In this document: piece after piece, positions 11,792 through 23,585 of the stretch | How the letters are laid out: each line of letters starts with the position of its first letter | Numbering within the stretch: position 1 is the stretch's first letter | Source of the DNA: Agrocybe praecox | Taxonomy: Eukaryota > Basidiomycota > Agaricomycetes > Agaricales > Agrocybaceae | DNA: 64,000 nt | NCBI GenBank assembly: GCA_964017145.1 | Contig: OZ024840.1 | Span: 3,472,001 to 3,536,000 of the forward strand | Direction: 5' to 3' | Notes under the pieces: model-generated | What the model was told of the DNA's origin: nothing | What the model saw: only the letters and a program-made list of their open reading frames with translations | Databases searched by the model: none | Program-made: the position numbers and the translations under genes

Positions 11792-12373
11792 ATGCTGGTC
11801 CTTTCAATGTTACATTCTAGTCTTTCTCAAGTTCTGTCTCCCCCATATTTACACACAGCTATTCTTTTCACACCAGCCGGGGAACTCGTGTCGTTTGCAA
11901 GCGAACCCGTTCGACCAAAGGACGAAATCCGAATCATTGTGGGCTTGTGTGGGGAAGTGTGGCAGGAGACGAGAGAACAAGGCTATGGGATGGTTGATAG
12001 CGAGGTCAGAGGTTCCGAAGTCGGTTCTGTTTACTGGCTGACCGCGTGGTAGCAGCTCGGTCGAATCATTGTTCTGCCGGTCGATGATTACTCTGAGAGT
12101 GCTGAACAGGTTTTCTCAGAGGAGCACCAGCCTCCCATGCTCCTTGCACTCAACGCGACAGACGCGGTCGAGTGGGAAGAACTACAAAATAAGGTTCCCT
12201 CTTTTTTCCTGTCCCAGTGCACCGTAAGAGTGCTTATATGCATCCGACAGGCGCAGATCCTTGCAACACACCTTGCAAAGCCACTGAGTAAATTCCGTGA
12301 TATCATGACCGTCCCAAAGCGATCTCCTTCGTCGTCGGCGGCCCTTTCTCCAGCGGCTCTGCGTGTCGTGTAG
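11792..12373 (+). CDS. Roadblock/LC7 protein, LAMTOR2-like Ragulator subunit
   Basis: Small roadblock-fold protein expected on the vacuole/lysosome surface, helping anchor Rag GTPases for TORC1 signalling (family knowledge). Three exons, 11792-12004, 12053-12193 and 12251-12373, give 158 residues. The fold pattern is visible: MLHSSLSQVLS helix, HTAILFTPAGELVSFAS hairpin, DEIRIIVGLCGEVWQE helix, LGRIIVLPVDD strand, PPMLLALNA strand, and AQILATHLAKPLSKF as the final helix, which corresponds to the final KAQALVQYLEEPL-type helix of animal LAMTOR2. Slightly longer than the animal protein (125) because of an inserted acidic loop and a Ser/Ala-rich C-terminal tail. Other roadblock proteins are possible, but the start MLxxxxLxxVLS fits LAMTOR2 best. 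Confidence 0.7.
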
Positions 12374-12572
12374 CATATAGCTTAGTTAGAAATGTTGTAT
12401 AATAGCCATCACAAAAGGAATTATTGAGACGCGGCGCGATGAGCGAATTGACTGGCCGCGGGAAATCTCGTGTTTGTCCTTTACTCTCAGGGCCCTACTG
12501 CGCCCTTTCTCCCTTTTCCTCTTTTCTATTCTCCCTCGTCTTTCAGGGGAGTTGGCTGGGGTTTTCTTTTTC

Positions 12573-14052
12573 ATGCGACCTACAACTCTGCATTCGATAT
12601 GCAAGTCATTACCCGTCACGAGATGTCAACGACGAAGACTTGGTGTTCTTGCTCAACAGCTCGAACCCTCTGCAAGATCACGGCCAGAATCCATTCCAAT
12701 ACAAGCTGATCTCGAGACTACGCGTCAAAAAGTCGACCCGTATCTTCTTGTTGGAGCGGAACTCACCCATATACGCAAAAATATGCTCAACCTCCTTGGC
12801 TCGGCTCACCCAGGTTTAGCGGACATGGCGGAATACTATTTCCTACACCCTTCAAAACAGTTACGGTCTCTCCTAGTTCTGCTATTCTCACGCGCTACTA
12901 ATGGTTTGGGCCGACATTGGGAAACCAAACATTGGGATGCGGTGTACGAATCCACTTCTGGTCAATTAGAGGTCCTCGATCGTCCACTAAAACTGCCAAA
13001 TGTGCTCTACGAATGGAATCAAAGTATGCCGGACCATACAGCATCTTTCGAACATGTATTCCCTCTACAGACTTCAATAGCACCGACACCCCCGCCCCCT
13101 CGACCTCCTTCCGCGCATTTCACCATGACCTCATGCCTTGTATCACCTCCCTTTCTCCTACCTACCCAAATTAGACTCGCACAAATCGTTGAAATGATAC
13201 ACGTTGCGTCATCACTTCATGAAACCATTGCGAACTCGCCGGAGGATGAGAAAAACGGGTTTGGCAATAAACTGTCCATACTCGGGGGGGACTTTCTGTT
13301 GGGGCGCGCTAGTACGGCGCTGTCGCGGTTGGGAGAAAGCGAGGTTGTCGAGTTGGTGGCGAGCGTGATTTCAAATTTGGTAGAGGGAGAGATTCTATCT
13401 ATGGCTCAGGTGAAGACACCGGAGCTTGGTCTTATACCGGGACCCACAAATCTCTCGGATGCGTGGGAGGCGTATCTCCGGAAGACATATCTCAAAACAG
13501 CGAGCTTAATGGCAAAGGGCGCCCGCTCCGCTGTCATTCTGGGAGGTTCTCGACAAGACATATGGAGAGAAGTGGCTTATGCCTATGGTAGAAATTTAGG
13601 AATCGCATACCAAGTGAGTGGGCTCTTCTTTCCATATGACGCAAATGAATTGTTTCTAAAAATATTATAAACTTATCCTTTCTCTTCTTTCAGCTGGCAG
13701 AAGAGGCTGCAGATATACGACAGATCCAGCCAGGATTGGCTACTGCTCCTGTCCTATTTGCGTCAAAAGAACGCCGCGAACTATTACCCCTCATTAGCCG
13801 TAACTTTGCCTCACCGGGAGATACCCAACTTGTAAGTGAACCAACCATTCTCATGCTTTTGAATGTTCGCTGAGAGTAAAATATCTCTAGGCCGTGGAAT
13901 TGATGCAAAGTACTTCATGCGTTGAACGCACTCTTGCCCTTGCCGATAAATATGCGCAAGAAGCCAGAGAATCTCTCATCCATCTCCCAGAAAGCGACGC
14001 CAGATTCGCTCTAGAGACGCTTACAGAAACCGTTGTGAAGCGCACATGGTGA
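12573..14052 (+). CDS. PDSS2/Dlp1-like polyprenyl diphosphate synthase subunit, no DDxxD
   Basis: Non-catalytic partner of the coenzyme Q side-chain synthase in mitochondria (known for fission yeast Dlp1 and animal PDSS2). Exons 12573-13613, 13694-13831 and 13891-14052 give 446 residues. The start MRPTTLHSICKSLPVTRCQR is basic and hydroxylated, a plausible mitochondrial presequence. The trans-prenyltransferase scaffold is clear: HPSKQLRSLLVLLFSRA, VEMIHVASSLH, GNKLSILGGDFLLGRAS and SVISNLVEGEIL. Yet after ASSLH, where enzymes have DDxxD, it reads ETIANSPEDEK, and after YGRNLGIAYQ, where the second DDxxD sits, it reads LAEEAADIRQ. Both Mg-binding motifs are therefore absent, which matches the PDSS2 class (compare its GNKIAILSGDFLL) rather than Coq1. 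The catalytic partner is not in this window. It follows the roadblock gene by 200 bases. Confidence 0.82.
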
Positions 14053-14428
14053 AAACGGACGATCGTGACATGAACCCTTGGACTATTTAGAGCGGACATT
14101 CACGAGCTCTATTTACTATTCATAGATTAGACCCTCTTCATATTACCTCCTAATCCTTCCCTTTGGGATGCTATTTTTGCCCAAATTCGTTTAATAGGCA
14201 TTCGCTAGCTGGTGCGAAGAATCCTCATCCGACTGGCTCGTCAATGGTTAATTTCACTGTAGGCAAGTAAAGAAGCGACCGTAATTCGCGTTCACCATTT
14301 CCGCCTGTCGGATGAACCTTCCTCTTCCCGCTAACGCTTTCTCTTCATGATATTTGAAGAATGAAGCCCGAGTGGGCCCCTTGAGGAATAATCGAATGCG
14401 TGCGAAGCATGTTCTGCCGATGAGAAGA
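14053..14428. other. Intergenic, convergent 3' ends
   Basis: About 375 bases between two convergent stop codons. Nothing recognisable apart from A/T-rich 3' flank sequence. Confidence 0.5.
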
Positions 14429-16794
14429 CTAGAATTGCGGTAGGACACCCGCATGTATCTGTTTGCGAAGTGGTTTTGCATCCGCGTAGACATGTGAGCT
14501 GAATAAATCGAGTACAGGGGTCTGTTGCGGAGCCAGAGAACCGCTTTGTGATAGCTTTTTCTGTAATTTCTGCAGGGCCGAACGGGCAGCATAGTTGGAT
14601 GTGGTTTTATTGTACTCTTCCACGATTTTCTGCGCGTTTATAATTAAATTCGGTTCTGTAAGAACCTGTGTGAGGCCGAGAATGATGTCTATGATGCTTT
14701 GAGGAAGTCTGGTAGACCAGCTGGCCATTTGCTCCGTTGCTTCACCGAGGTAGTGTACCAGTGTTTCTTGCGATTTAACAGACAGCGGTAAATCGAACCG
14801 TATTCTAAAGAATGTCCGCCGAATCGTGTTGAAGGCTTCGTGGGGCAATGAATCAGATTTGAGCATCTCTGCGACATAAGCCAGCGCCAAATGAAATCCT
14901 GCTTGGTTTAATACAATCTGGAAGGATTTTATTAATTCCGAGGTCTGTTGATTCAGCTGCTCATCAAGAACCTCAGGATTGTCGGTAACGAATGAGACTA
15001 GGCGATCAATTTGAATAGCAGCAGCTTCAGAAAGAACGTGCGGAAGTGGTGATCTCAGGTGCCTTGGCTGATACATATACTCCGAAAGTATTTCTATCCT
15101 ATGTTTGGAGGCAGCAATAAGGACCTCTTTCGAAGGTTCGGACGTATTGTGGTGGAAATCCTGAACGACAGGGGCGAAATTATATGGATGACTATGCTCA
15201 AATTGGGCCAGCTTCTCCTCCATGATGTTTGTTCGCTCCACCTGCATATCTAAGAGGCTCCGTGCAACAACGACCGAGGCGGATAAAATATATGTTCCAA
15301 CGGAAGGTAACACTCTTTGTACATTATAGAAGAGATCGAAGGTGTCTTCCTTGAACCGAAGGTTATCGCGGAATACACCAAACTGGGTGGCAAGATTGTG
15401 GGATTGTGGTATGGAAAGCATAGTCAGAGACCAAATTGATTTCAGGCATGTAATCGCTCTTTTCCGAGCAACTTCTGGGTCCAATATTCCGCTAGTACAA
15501 CTAGCCAATAGTCTGGGGATCCTGTGGCCAAGTCGGATGTCTATATCTTCATGCATCATGAGTGCGTCCAGAAGTGATTTGGCACTATAGTCGATGCCCG
15601 AGACGACGTTGGGAATAACCTCTACAAATGGCTCGAATTCATTGTCTTCACGCAATGCGCTTATTGTCCAACACATTGCTTTCATGTCGCGATCATCGCG
15701 CTCTGGCGTTATGTCTATGGCGTCCGCTTCCCGAGCTTTCGACATATGAGATGAGATAAGGACACGGTTTCCATCTGCGTCGCGTCGATAGAGCACCTTC
15801 AATTGGAGTAAAATAGCCCAGAACACACTGGATAGTGGAGTCCAGTAAGGGCAGGATATTTCTATAATCGGAAGGATGGTGACCAGGAAATAGAAACCGC
15901 AGCAGCAGAATAGTATGCCTGATACGAGGTATGCAAGTGAAATGTTAATGGGAATCAGAAATGCGATAAGACCGGCGAAGAACAGAAAAAGAGAGGCATG
16001 AAGAAGCATCGGAATAGTTTCGACAATAGTGGCCATTTTGTAATGCTTGACGCTTTGATAGAGATACGCGCTCATTCGTGCACGATCCTGGGGAGCTGGC
16101 CTGCTGTTCGTAGCTTGAAGAAACTGACGAGTCCATTGCTCCACTAATGTTGCAGCTACTGCGCAAACCAAAATAGCGCTAAGGCTCAAAAACCAGAGCA
16201 CGTTACAGACTAGGGAAGATAGTGGAGGTTTAAAGTCCGTTTGGTTTGGTGTGGGGAGAGAAATAGAACCAGGCGTGGGTAGCCCAGCTATTTGTTGAGA
16301 TATTTGAGCCAACAAGAAGACAGTTGTATCTCCAGAGTCAGGAGTTAGAGTCTTGTAACTTTCCACGATGAAAGCTGTTACGCTGGCAGAGAATAAGCCA
16401 GCCTATGAAAAGAGTAAAGGCTTGTAAGGCACATTGACTTGTAGCTATACGCGTAGATTTGAGCCTTGCTCACAAAGATGAGTATTGCATCCATATCGCC
16501 CTTCCAGTTCTCCGCCATCGTCTTATCATATTTCTCTGACTTCGAAAGGTACGTAGACCATAGGTTTGCGGAAGGGTCATCATAATTGTTAGGCTCATAG
16601 CCGTCCGCTAGGGTACATTTTAATATCTGACATTCAAAAGTCAATGAAAGTGCATTTACCAGCTTTAGTGTCAACCATATTGACGCCTTCTTCTGTTCTA
16701 TGTCCACTAGTGTGTAGGGGCGGTGGGTAGTGTGCTGGAGAAGTTTAATTCAACGAACGTAGGCATGAGAAAATACCAAGGTTCTTCGGGTCAT
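14429..16794 (-). CDS. DUF6535 multipass membrane protein
   Basis: Three exons, 16794-16777, 16734-16474 and 16402-14429, give about 750 residues. The first exon is only six codons (MTRRTL) and its 42-base intron is short, so the start is tentative. The family signature is the N-terminal region: DDPSANLWSTYLSKSEKYD, ENWKGDMDAILIF, then AGLFSASVTAF. Hydrophobic helices follow: CNVLWFLSLSAILVCAVAA before LVEQWTRQF, LLHASLFLFFAGLIAFLIP, and VSGILFCCCGFYFLVTILP. The rest, from about 15850 down to 14429, is a soluble helical region without known motifs. This domain is expanded in mushroom-forming fungi; its biochemical role is unknown. The layout suggests a membrane anchor with a large cytoplasmic repeat-like region. 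Confidence 0.78.
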
Positions 16795-17342
16795 CAGACC
16801 CCTTATTAAACACAGATGTAAATCACCAACAAGGTTATTGATAGATTCAGGAATCAGGGTCACCTTACATCAGTGTTCCGTTCGATTTGCCCAGAATTTG
16901 TTGGGTGGAAATGACTATTGTCTCGTCGTGATGCTCTTCGAATGCTTTCATACATGTTATCCAAGTAATACAGCACGACATCTCGGGATATCTGTGGTAA
17001 TTTGGACTACCGTCATAGACGATGGGAATGGGCTGTGGTCGAGAGTGAACCTAAGCTATCAGTGATAGACATTAGACACGCCCACAGACGCGTTGATCCA
17101 GCTCTATACCCAAAAAGGATACTGCGACGAAATCAAGCGGAGCTAGAACGGGATGCTCGGATGCGGAAAGAGTGATATGTTCGGTCCCGGTTATTAGGAA
17201 GGCCGGACAAGGAGTTAAGACGTCAGGGCATCCCTATTGCGATTAACAGATGGCCCTCTTTACTCACCACCACCACCATCACCAAAACACCATGTCTACC
17301 TTCGGACAATCACTAGCTTTCTAAATCGACCTTACGTCCATC
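16795..17342. other. Intergenic, divergent promoters
   Basis: About 550 bases between divergent start codons. A short CACCACCACCATCACC tract occurs near 17264. No coding or RNA gene signal was recognised. Confidence 0.5.
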
Positions 17343-18320
17343 ATGCTTGCCCGTCTCTCAATGAGCACTGCACGTCTTCTCGATATCTATTTTGATACTT
17401 CTAGTTTTGTTGAATTCCAGTCTGAACAACATAGCGAAGACCCAGAAAGTTCATTGGTATGAAGATCTTTTGCCTATCTATTATGTATTTCATTTTAATG
17501 GTTTTCCTATCAGGTGCTTGACTTTCATGCTCTTCGTTGTTTCATAACACCAATTCCCAATAATGCATGGCACCGGATGGCTAGTGCATGCGGTCGGACT
17601 GTCGCACCCGTTTATACAAATCTTCAACGAACGTTGACCAATGATTTCGATAACTTTGCTAAACTAATGCTGGACTTAGAGGTCTGCTACGATGGTAAAG
17701 CTGATGGCAAGGTTTCTGTAAGTCCACATACACCTTGCGTCCGGTTCAGGCTATAATTCACAATGCTAAATCGTAGGCTCAGACAACTCCATCCAAAGTA
17801 GATGCTGCAAAAGTCACTGCGGAAGTAAAGCAGGATCTTCCTCTGGGCATTGAAACCCCTTGCGTGCGCCAACCCTCAAAGCGTCGAAGAAGATCAGCAG
17901 ACCGTTTGGTGCGTTTTACATGTGATTTAACTATTCTGTAGTCTGACAATGAATGTGTTTGGTGATCAGACGCCGCATACATTAGTCATTCCTAGCTCAA
18001 GTCCCCTTGTGCCGACGATAGTCATCACACCAGCTTCAGCACAACCAAGAGACACCTCATGTTGTGTTCCTTACCAAGACCAGGCATTCGGTAATCTCCT
18101 TACAGTTCCATCTCATCCTGCGTTCAACAAAGTTCATGCGCCAATGGTTCATTCTAAAGAAATGCTGCCACATTTAAATCGGTGGAAATGGGAAAACGGT
18201 CACTGGAAGGCTATTGTACCAAGTTTATCTGAACAGGCTCGAGGGGGCATCTTCTCGAAACCCACCTCGATATCTCGACGAAAATTAAAAAGTGCGAAAT
18301 CCTCGACCCAATCCGTTTAA
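17343..18320 (+). CDS. Hypothetical protein with basic nuclear-type patch
   Basis: Not recognised. Four exons, all joined in phase 0 (17343-17456, 17514-17717, 17777-17908, 17970-18320), give 266 residues; the consistent phase and clean GT-AG borders support the model. The N-terminal 100 residues look folded (STARLLDIYFDTSSFVEF, NNAWHRMASACGRTVAPV, NDFDNFAKLMLDLEVCYDG). A basic KRRRRS patch near residue 145 could be a nuclear signal. The middle is Pro/Ser-rich. The C-terminal third holds WKWENGHWKAIVPSL and a second basic run, SRRKLKSAKS. It lies head to head with the DUF6535 gene. Confidence 0.55.
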
Positions 18321-18841
18321 CGGGTGAAATCTCGATTTTACGAGATGTGTCCTACCCCAGCATTCGGAGCCGTAACCGAGGCGGACTTCCACGGTGCAAC
18401 TTGATAATTTCTCTTGGTCTTGATAATTATCTCGGCCGAGTATGGGCTGCGCCGTCAGATAGTACCACGGTGCATCAAAATTATATACATTGCTTCTTGC
18501 TTACTCTTTCAACACCACACACAATATGTTGGTCTTTTACATCAGTTTTACAGTACGTTTTATGTTCAGTCTGTTCTCATATATCTTGTACCATACCTAT
18601 ACCCTGCAATGATACATTTTACTTGCCATGACGTGTATATAAACGTTTAGTTAGCGTTTTGAAACTTAAGAAAAAACTAATTAAAGTCCCCCCTGCCGGG
18701 AAACGTCACATACACGTGTCATTTCGTCACCGTGACTGCTACGCAGCCAGGAACGGCAAGACCAAGTGCGACTTCATGGTGACCATTGGTCCAAACGTTG
18801 CCCATACACTCTTCTCTTCCTTATACCCGCCAGCCTAGAGA
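18321..18841. other. Intergenic, tandem genes
   Basis: About 520 bases: 3' flank of the hypothetical gene and promoter/leader of the Nvj2-like gene. Pyrimidine-rich just before the downstream ATG. No other feature was seen. Confidence 0.5.
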
Positions 18842-21800
18842 ATGTTCAAGGCTCTTCTCTATGCATACGTTCTTGGAGGCCTAACATTCATTCCTCTTCT
18901 GGTCGCTTCTCTCATCTTCATAACCTTATATACGTCCGTTCCTGTTGGAGACGCCGATGTCGCCAAGCAGGCAAGAGGGCAACTAGAGAAAAGCACAGCA
19001 GAGGATGAGAATGAAGTCGACTTGAAATCACAGACCGAATCAACGCAGACGAACGATGCACCCCGCACTCGTAAAGGATGGCTCACTATGCGGCGAACCT
19101 TCGAAGAGACCGCAGGCGACGGTAGCTACGTCACTCTCGTCAGGTCCTTTCTCGACTCGAGGTCCAAGGACCCCAAAAGATCTCGTCCAAAGGATATGTG
19201 GTATGTAGTGCTCAAAGGGAACATTCTGTATCTATACGAGGACGAGAATATGTCGGAATGTGAGGCGGCGGTGGAGCTAAGCAGTCATAAAGTGGTTATA
19301 TACCCGGAAGGCTTACTTGATGCGGAACTTTTTGCAAAACGAAATGCTATCTGCCTCAAGCCCAAAAAGTCATCAGGAAGTGGTATGCCTAGTGTGACCA
19401 AGCAGATGGGTTTGCAGGACGAAAAGGTCGATGAACAACGGGAGACATCGTTGGAATCAGAGAAGATTAGGGACGAGGAAAGGACGCAGGCAACAGATCC
19501 TTCAACCCCTTGGTTCATATTCGTACGGTCAAATGTGGAAATGGAAGATTGGTATTTTGCCTTGATACACGCCTCGGAACAACCGTCACAGACGCCTACG
19601 TTGGCGCCTCTTAGCGCAATTTTTGACCCTATGGATATGAATTATCTCCTCACCACACTTGACGAACAGCCGGACGTGATACCCATGAGATGGCTAAACG
19701 CACTTCTTGGGCGCATTTTCTTCAGTCATTATCGGACACACAACTTGGAGGCTTTTATCATTGGGCGACTGATGAAGAAACTGGCGAAGGTCAAGCGTCC
19801 GGCATTCCTAACGGAGATTGCAGTAACTCATGTTTCCGTTGGCAACAAGGCGCCTATGTTGAGCAAACCAATGTTGAAGGAACTTACGAAGGAAGGCGAT
19901 GCATCCATAGAGGTACATCTTCAATATAAAGGCGAAATCCGGATTACTGTTGAAGCTACGGCAGTCATCAACTTGGGTGCTCGATTCAAGTCATACACCG
20001 TCAAATTAGTGCTCGCGGCCGTCTTGAAGGAATTGGAAGGCAACCTTTTGATTAAGGTCAAGCGCCCACCCAGTAATCGTATCTGGTACGCGTTTACCCA
20101 GACCCCGCGGATGGTATTGGAAGTGGAGCCAATCGTCAGCGACCGTCAAATTACGTGGGGGATGATCCTTAGCACCATTGAATCAAAATTCAAGGAAATT
20201 GTGAGTTTCCAGCTACATACAATTCACAAACATATCTAACGAGACCACAGATTCAAGAATCGGTGGTTATGCCAAATATGGACGATATTGCATTCTTTGA
20301 GACTAGCGCCTTGGAACACCGTGGAGGAATATGGTCAGATGCCTGTAGAAAACCTCACCAAACTACGACTGTTTCTTCCTCGATGCAGGAAGATGCGCAG
20401 ACTATTCTGTCTGCACCATCTCTGGATCAGAGCACAAACTCCTCTGCAGAATATTCACTTGCCGTTCATCCAGAAATGAAACCTACAGAAGAGCCATTGG
20501 TAAATGTCGTAGAACGTTCAACATCAGCCCCTGTAGAAATCCCGACAATAACCAAAACTGCAGAGGAGGACGCCCCAGAGCCATCACGCAATAGTTCAAA
20601 AAGGCGGTCATGGTTCGCATCTGTGCGTAATGACGATCAATCTCTCCTTTCAGAGTTGAGTGCAAACGGCAACGGAGATGAAATCAGAGGTCGCACGCTG
20701 GAGACCGACCCTCAGTCGTCTAGTCCTCGGTCACAGTCTACCCCCAAACCAGCAAGCATGCGTTCAACCACTCCTGACAGGTCCGACAGGAGTGATTCTA
20801 GTGAATCTGCGTTAGAGCCACAGTCCTCCCGTCACCGCTCGTCGTCGTCCGTCAGCGGCATCCGACCTTCAGGGAATGACTCGTTAAAGGAAGGAAGTGC
20901 AAAGTCTACACCCGCTACGCCACGCAAAAATTCCGATGCATCTGAAATAGCTCGTTCCGCTAGCCCACCTTCATTCTTCTCAACGCTAAAATCCAGAGCT
21001 GCAGCTGCTGACAAGCAAGCGATCAGCAATACGGCTAAGGAAGCAATGCGGAAATGGGGTGTCAATTGGGGTGGTTTCAAGAAAGAGGCTGGCAATAGTT
21101 CTTCTGGTGACGAGACTTCACAAACCACCAGCAGCCCACCGCGGTCCACGCTATCAGAAAATGCTAATTTACTTGCTCAAAAGGCGCGGGCTAGCTACGC
21201 TGAAGTAAGGGCCGCCGTGGCGGAAAGGAAGGAACGGAATCACGATGACAATTCGCGCGCTTCATCGCCTTCGTCATCTCTTTTTTCTGTACCCAGGCAG
21301 AGAGTCCTAAGTAATACTCTGAACGGTCTTCCGAATGACTCAGTATACTCGGATACACCCACCAATCCTTCCATCATCACTTCCGCCGCGCGGCTGACAA
21401 CCCCCAATTTAACGTCGAAGAAAACAACGCCTTCACTAAGTCGTGTAAGCACGGAAATAGATGCTAAGGACCTACCAGAAGTTGTTGAGCCCATTAAACA
21501 TGCCCCGATACACGTCCAACCTCAGGCAAAGACCATGTCAATACCCGGGATTCACGTCAGCCATCGAGGAGAGCTTCAATCTATGGGTTATGTAGCGCCA
21601 CAGCCGTCGGCGCCGCCACAAACGAACGACACTATGTTGAAAAATCCAGCTATACAATCAGTATATCGGTTATGGAAGAACCCTTCGACTCAAGGAGGAC
21701 AAGGTTCATCAGAGACGCGCGCAGAGGAGGCTGGAGCCCCGAGCAGTAGCGAGACAAGTCCTCATGAAGACGGTACCTCTGTCACGCCGCCATCGGCCAA

Positions 21801-22299
21801 CAACAACACCGCAATTGTTAATACAACACCCATGCCTCCTCAATCTCCTCCTTCACCACCGCAACAGGTCCTACTAGTGAAGCCGACACCGCCTCCATTG
21901 CCACCAAGGTCGACTACAACGCTTCGCCCAGTAATGATCGTGTCCAGTGACTCTCCCTCGGCATCAGAGACGCTGAAGAATATCGTGGAGAGGGATGATA
22001 ATTATCAGCAAAGATTACAGTCGCCATCTCTAAATACCGAGGTTGCGGATCCAGCATTTGGCATTGTTGATGCGGATTCTGCTGTGGTAAATACAAGAGA
22101 TACAGACGTTGGTGCTCCGCCTAGCTCGACAGCGGTAGAGGCCGACAGCGGTGTGTCGAATGCAAGTGTTCCGTTGACTGAAATCCAGAATCAACATCAA
22201 CATCAACATCCACAACATCCGAAAACAGCACCTGCACTTCCTCCCCGTCGAATACCACCGACGACAACAACAACGACAACACCTGGTTATGTTGTTTGA
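18842..22299 (+). CDS. Nvj2/TEX2-like SMP-domain lipid transfer protein
   Basis: Endoplasmic reticulum lipid transfer protein acting at membrane contact sites such as the nucleus-vacuole junction (family knowledge). Two exons, 18842-20200 and 20251-22299, about 1,135 residues. The N-terminal hydrophobic helix [20 protein letters not shown] is the membrane anchor. A PH-like region follows (residues about 75-235: [43 protein letters not shown]). The SMP-LTD tube spans about residues 260-470: [69 protein letters not shown] and the splice-spanning [12 protein letters not shown]. The remaining 650 residues are Ser/Pro/Thr-rich and disordered, with proline clusters ([19 protein letters not shown]) that could bind SH3 domains. 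Identification of the order TM-PH-SMP is firm. Confidence 0.9.
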
Positions 22300-23546
22300 T
22301 TGTCCGGTTCTTGCCTTGCCTACTTGTTCTTTTCCTTCTTTTCCTTGTCCTTGTGCTCCTTGTTCCTTATTTTCTTGGTTATTCTCTTATTCTTCTATTT
22401 TATCCATTCACGCGCTTTTCTCTCATGCCGATTTTTTACTGAAGACTTTTCTTCTTCCAATTTGCATTATATCTTGTACACATGTCACCACTACGACCAC
22501 CCTTACACGTTATTTCATACAACCCTCATACAACATATACACACACAAACATCGCCAGTACCACCACCACTCATAGCCACCTCAAGGCCTCACAACCCAC
22601 CATCACGATTCGTCCCCCTCATATAAACATACACACTACATACATAGCTCCCTCTCTTGTATATTTACATGCTTTACACCGCATACACTCGCACATGCGC
22701 AGTCGACGGGACTGATGAATTTTCTATCAAATATAGTTTCCAAATATATGTATGTTTGGGGGTTCAAATCCGAGGAGCTATGTAGTTATTACATACGAAG
22801 AAAACCATGCTGGCCCACCTAACAGAGGTGGTTCAAGTTGGTGATTTGTACACCTCATGAATAACGTTATAATTCGACTGCTCGAATTCGCTCGAGAGAT
22901 CTGAGCCTAGTGACCGCATTGCGTCGCATGTATATCACATACTCTCATACTTTGTATTTGTACGCTATACTTGTAAATACGTATCCTAGATAGCGCTTGA
23001 TGATGGTTATCGATCCTTGATCATGCAAATCGAATGGTATATGGCCATGGGTTTATCTTTATCTATCCCAATAAGTACCTACAACAGTAGTATGTAAGTA
23101 TGTACGTAGTTTGTGCAGTGCAAGATGTGGATGGAGGTACTACTATTCGATCATGATCATCATATGCCAAGCTATTGGCTCAAGATCGAACTTGACGAAG
23201 CTACGGTGGTGCACTGTGATCAGTGTCAAGAGAGAGCACTAGTATCTACTTACATGGCCCAGACCAGGATGGAGTCGACTGAAATAAGCTGCACTGCAGA
23301 TGCGAATTTGGCGCGAGAGCGGAAGTACATACATACACACTCTGTACGCGGACGACGGCCACGGTTGAAGAGGGTCGACGTCGATATCATGGTCGCCTCC
23401 TCTCCTATATGTGCGGAGGCAATCCGGAAAGTTAACGTTTCGCGTGGGCGGATGGTGGATATACTTAGAGTACGGGGTACATATGTTTTCGTGCGTTTTC
23501 ATGACAACCGGTTTTGACATGGACATCTGTGGACATGGATAAGTGA

Positions 23547-23585
23547 GATGGGGATGGGGATGGATTGCCGGCTGGCTGGCTGGTC
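23547..23585. repeat. Short tandem runs (GATGGG and CTGG)
   Basis: Two adjacent low-complexity runs, three near-copies of GATGGG followed by four of GCTG/CTGG, within the gene-free stretch. Simple sequence, no function implied. Confidence 0.6.

Noticed and set aside
12474..12572. Longer N-terminus for the prenyl synthase subunit
   Set aside because: It begins at TTG, not ATG; the ATG at 12573 gives a normal mitochondrial presequence.
12573..14052. Catalytic hexaprenyl/decaprenyl diphosphate synthase (Coq1)
   Set aside because: Both DDxxD motifs are absent, so the non-catalytic PDSS2/Dlp1 class fits better.
22755..22780. GGTTCAAATCC, a perfect tRNA B-box-like sequence
   Set aside because: The flanks do not form the T stem, and no A box, anticodon arm or acceptor stem was found upstream.
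23113..23517. 134-residue plus-strand frame
   Set aside because: Composition is unlike a protein, there are no splice-supported neighbours, and overlapping frames of similar size exist on the other strand.
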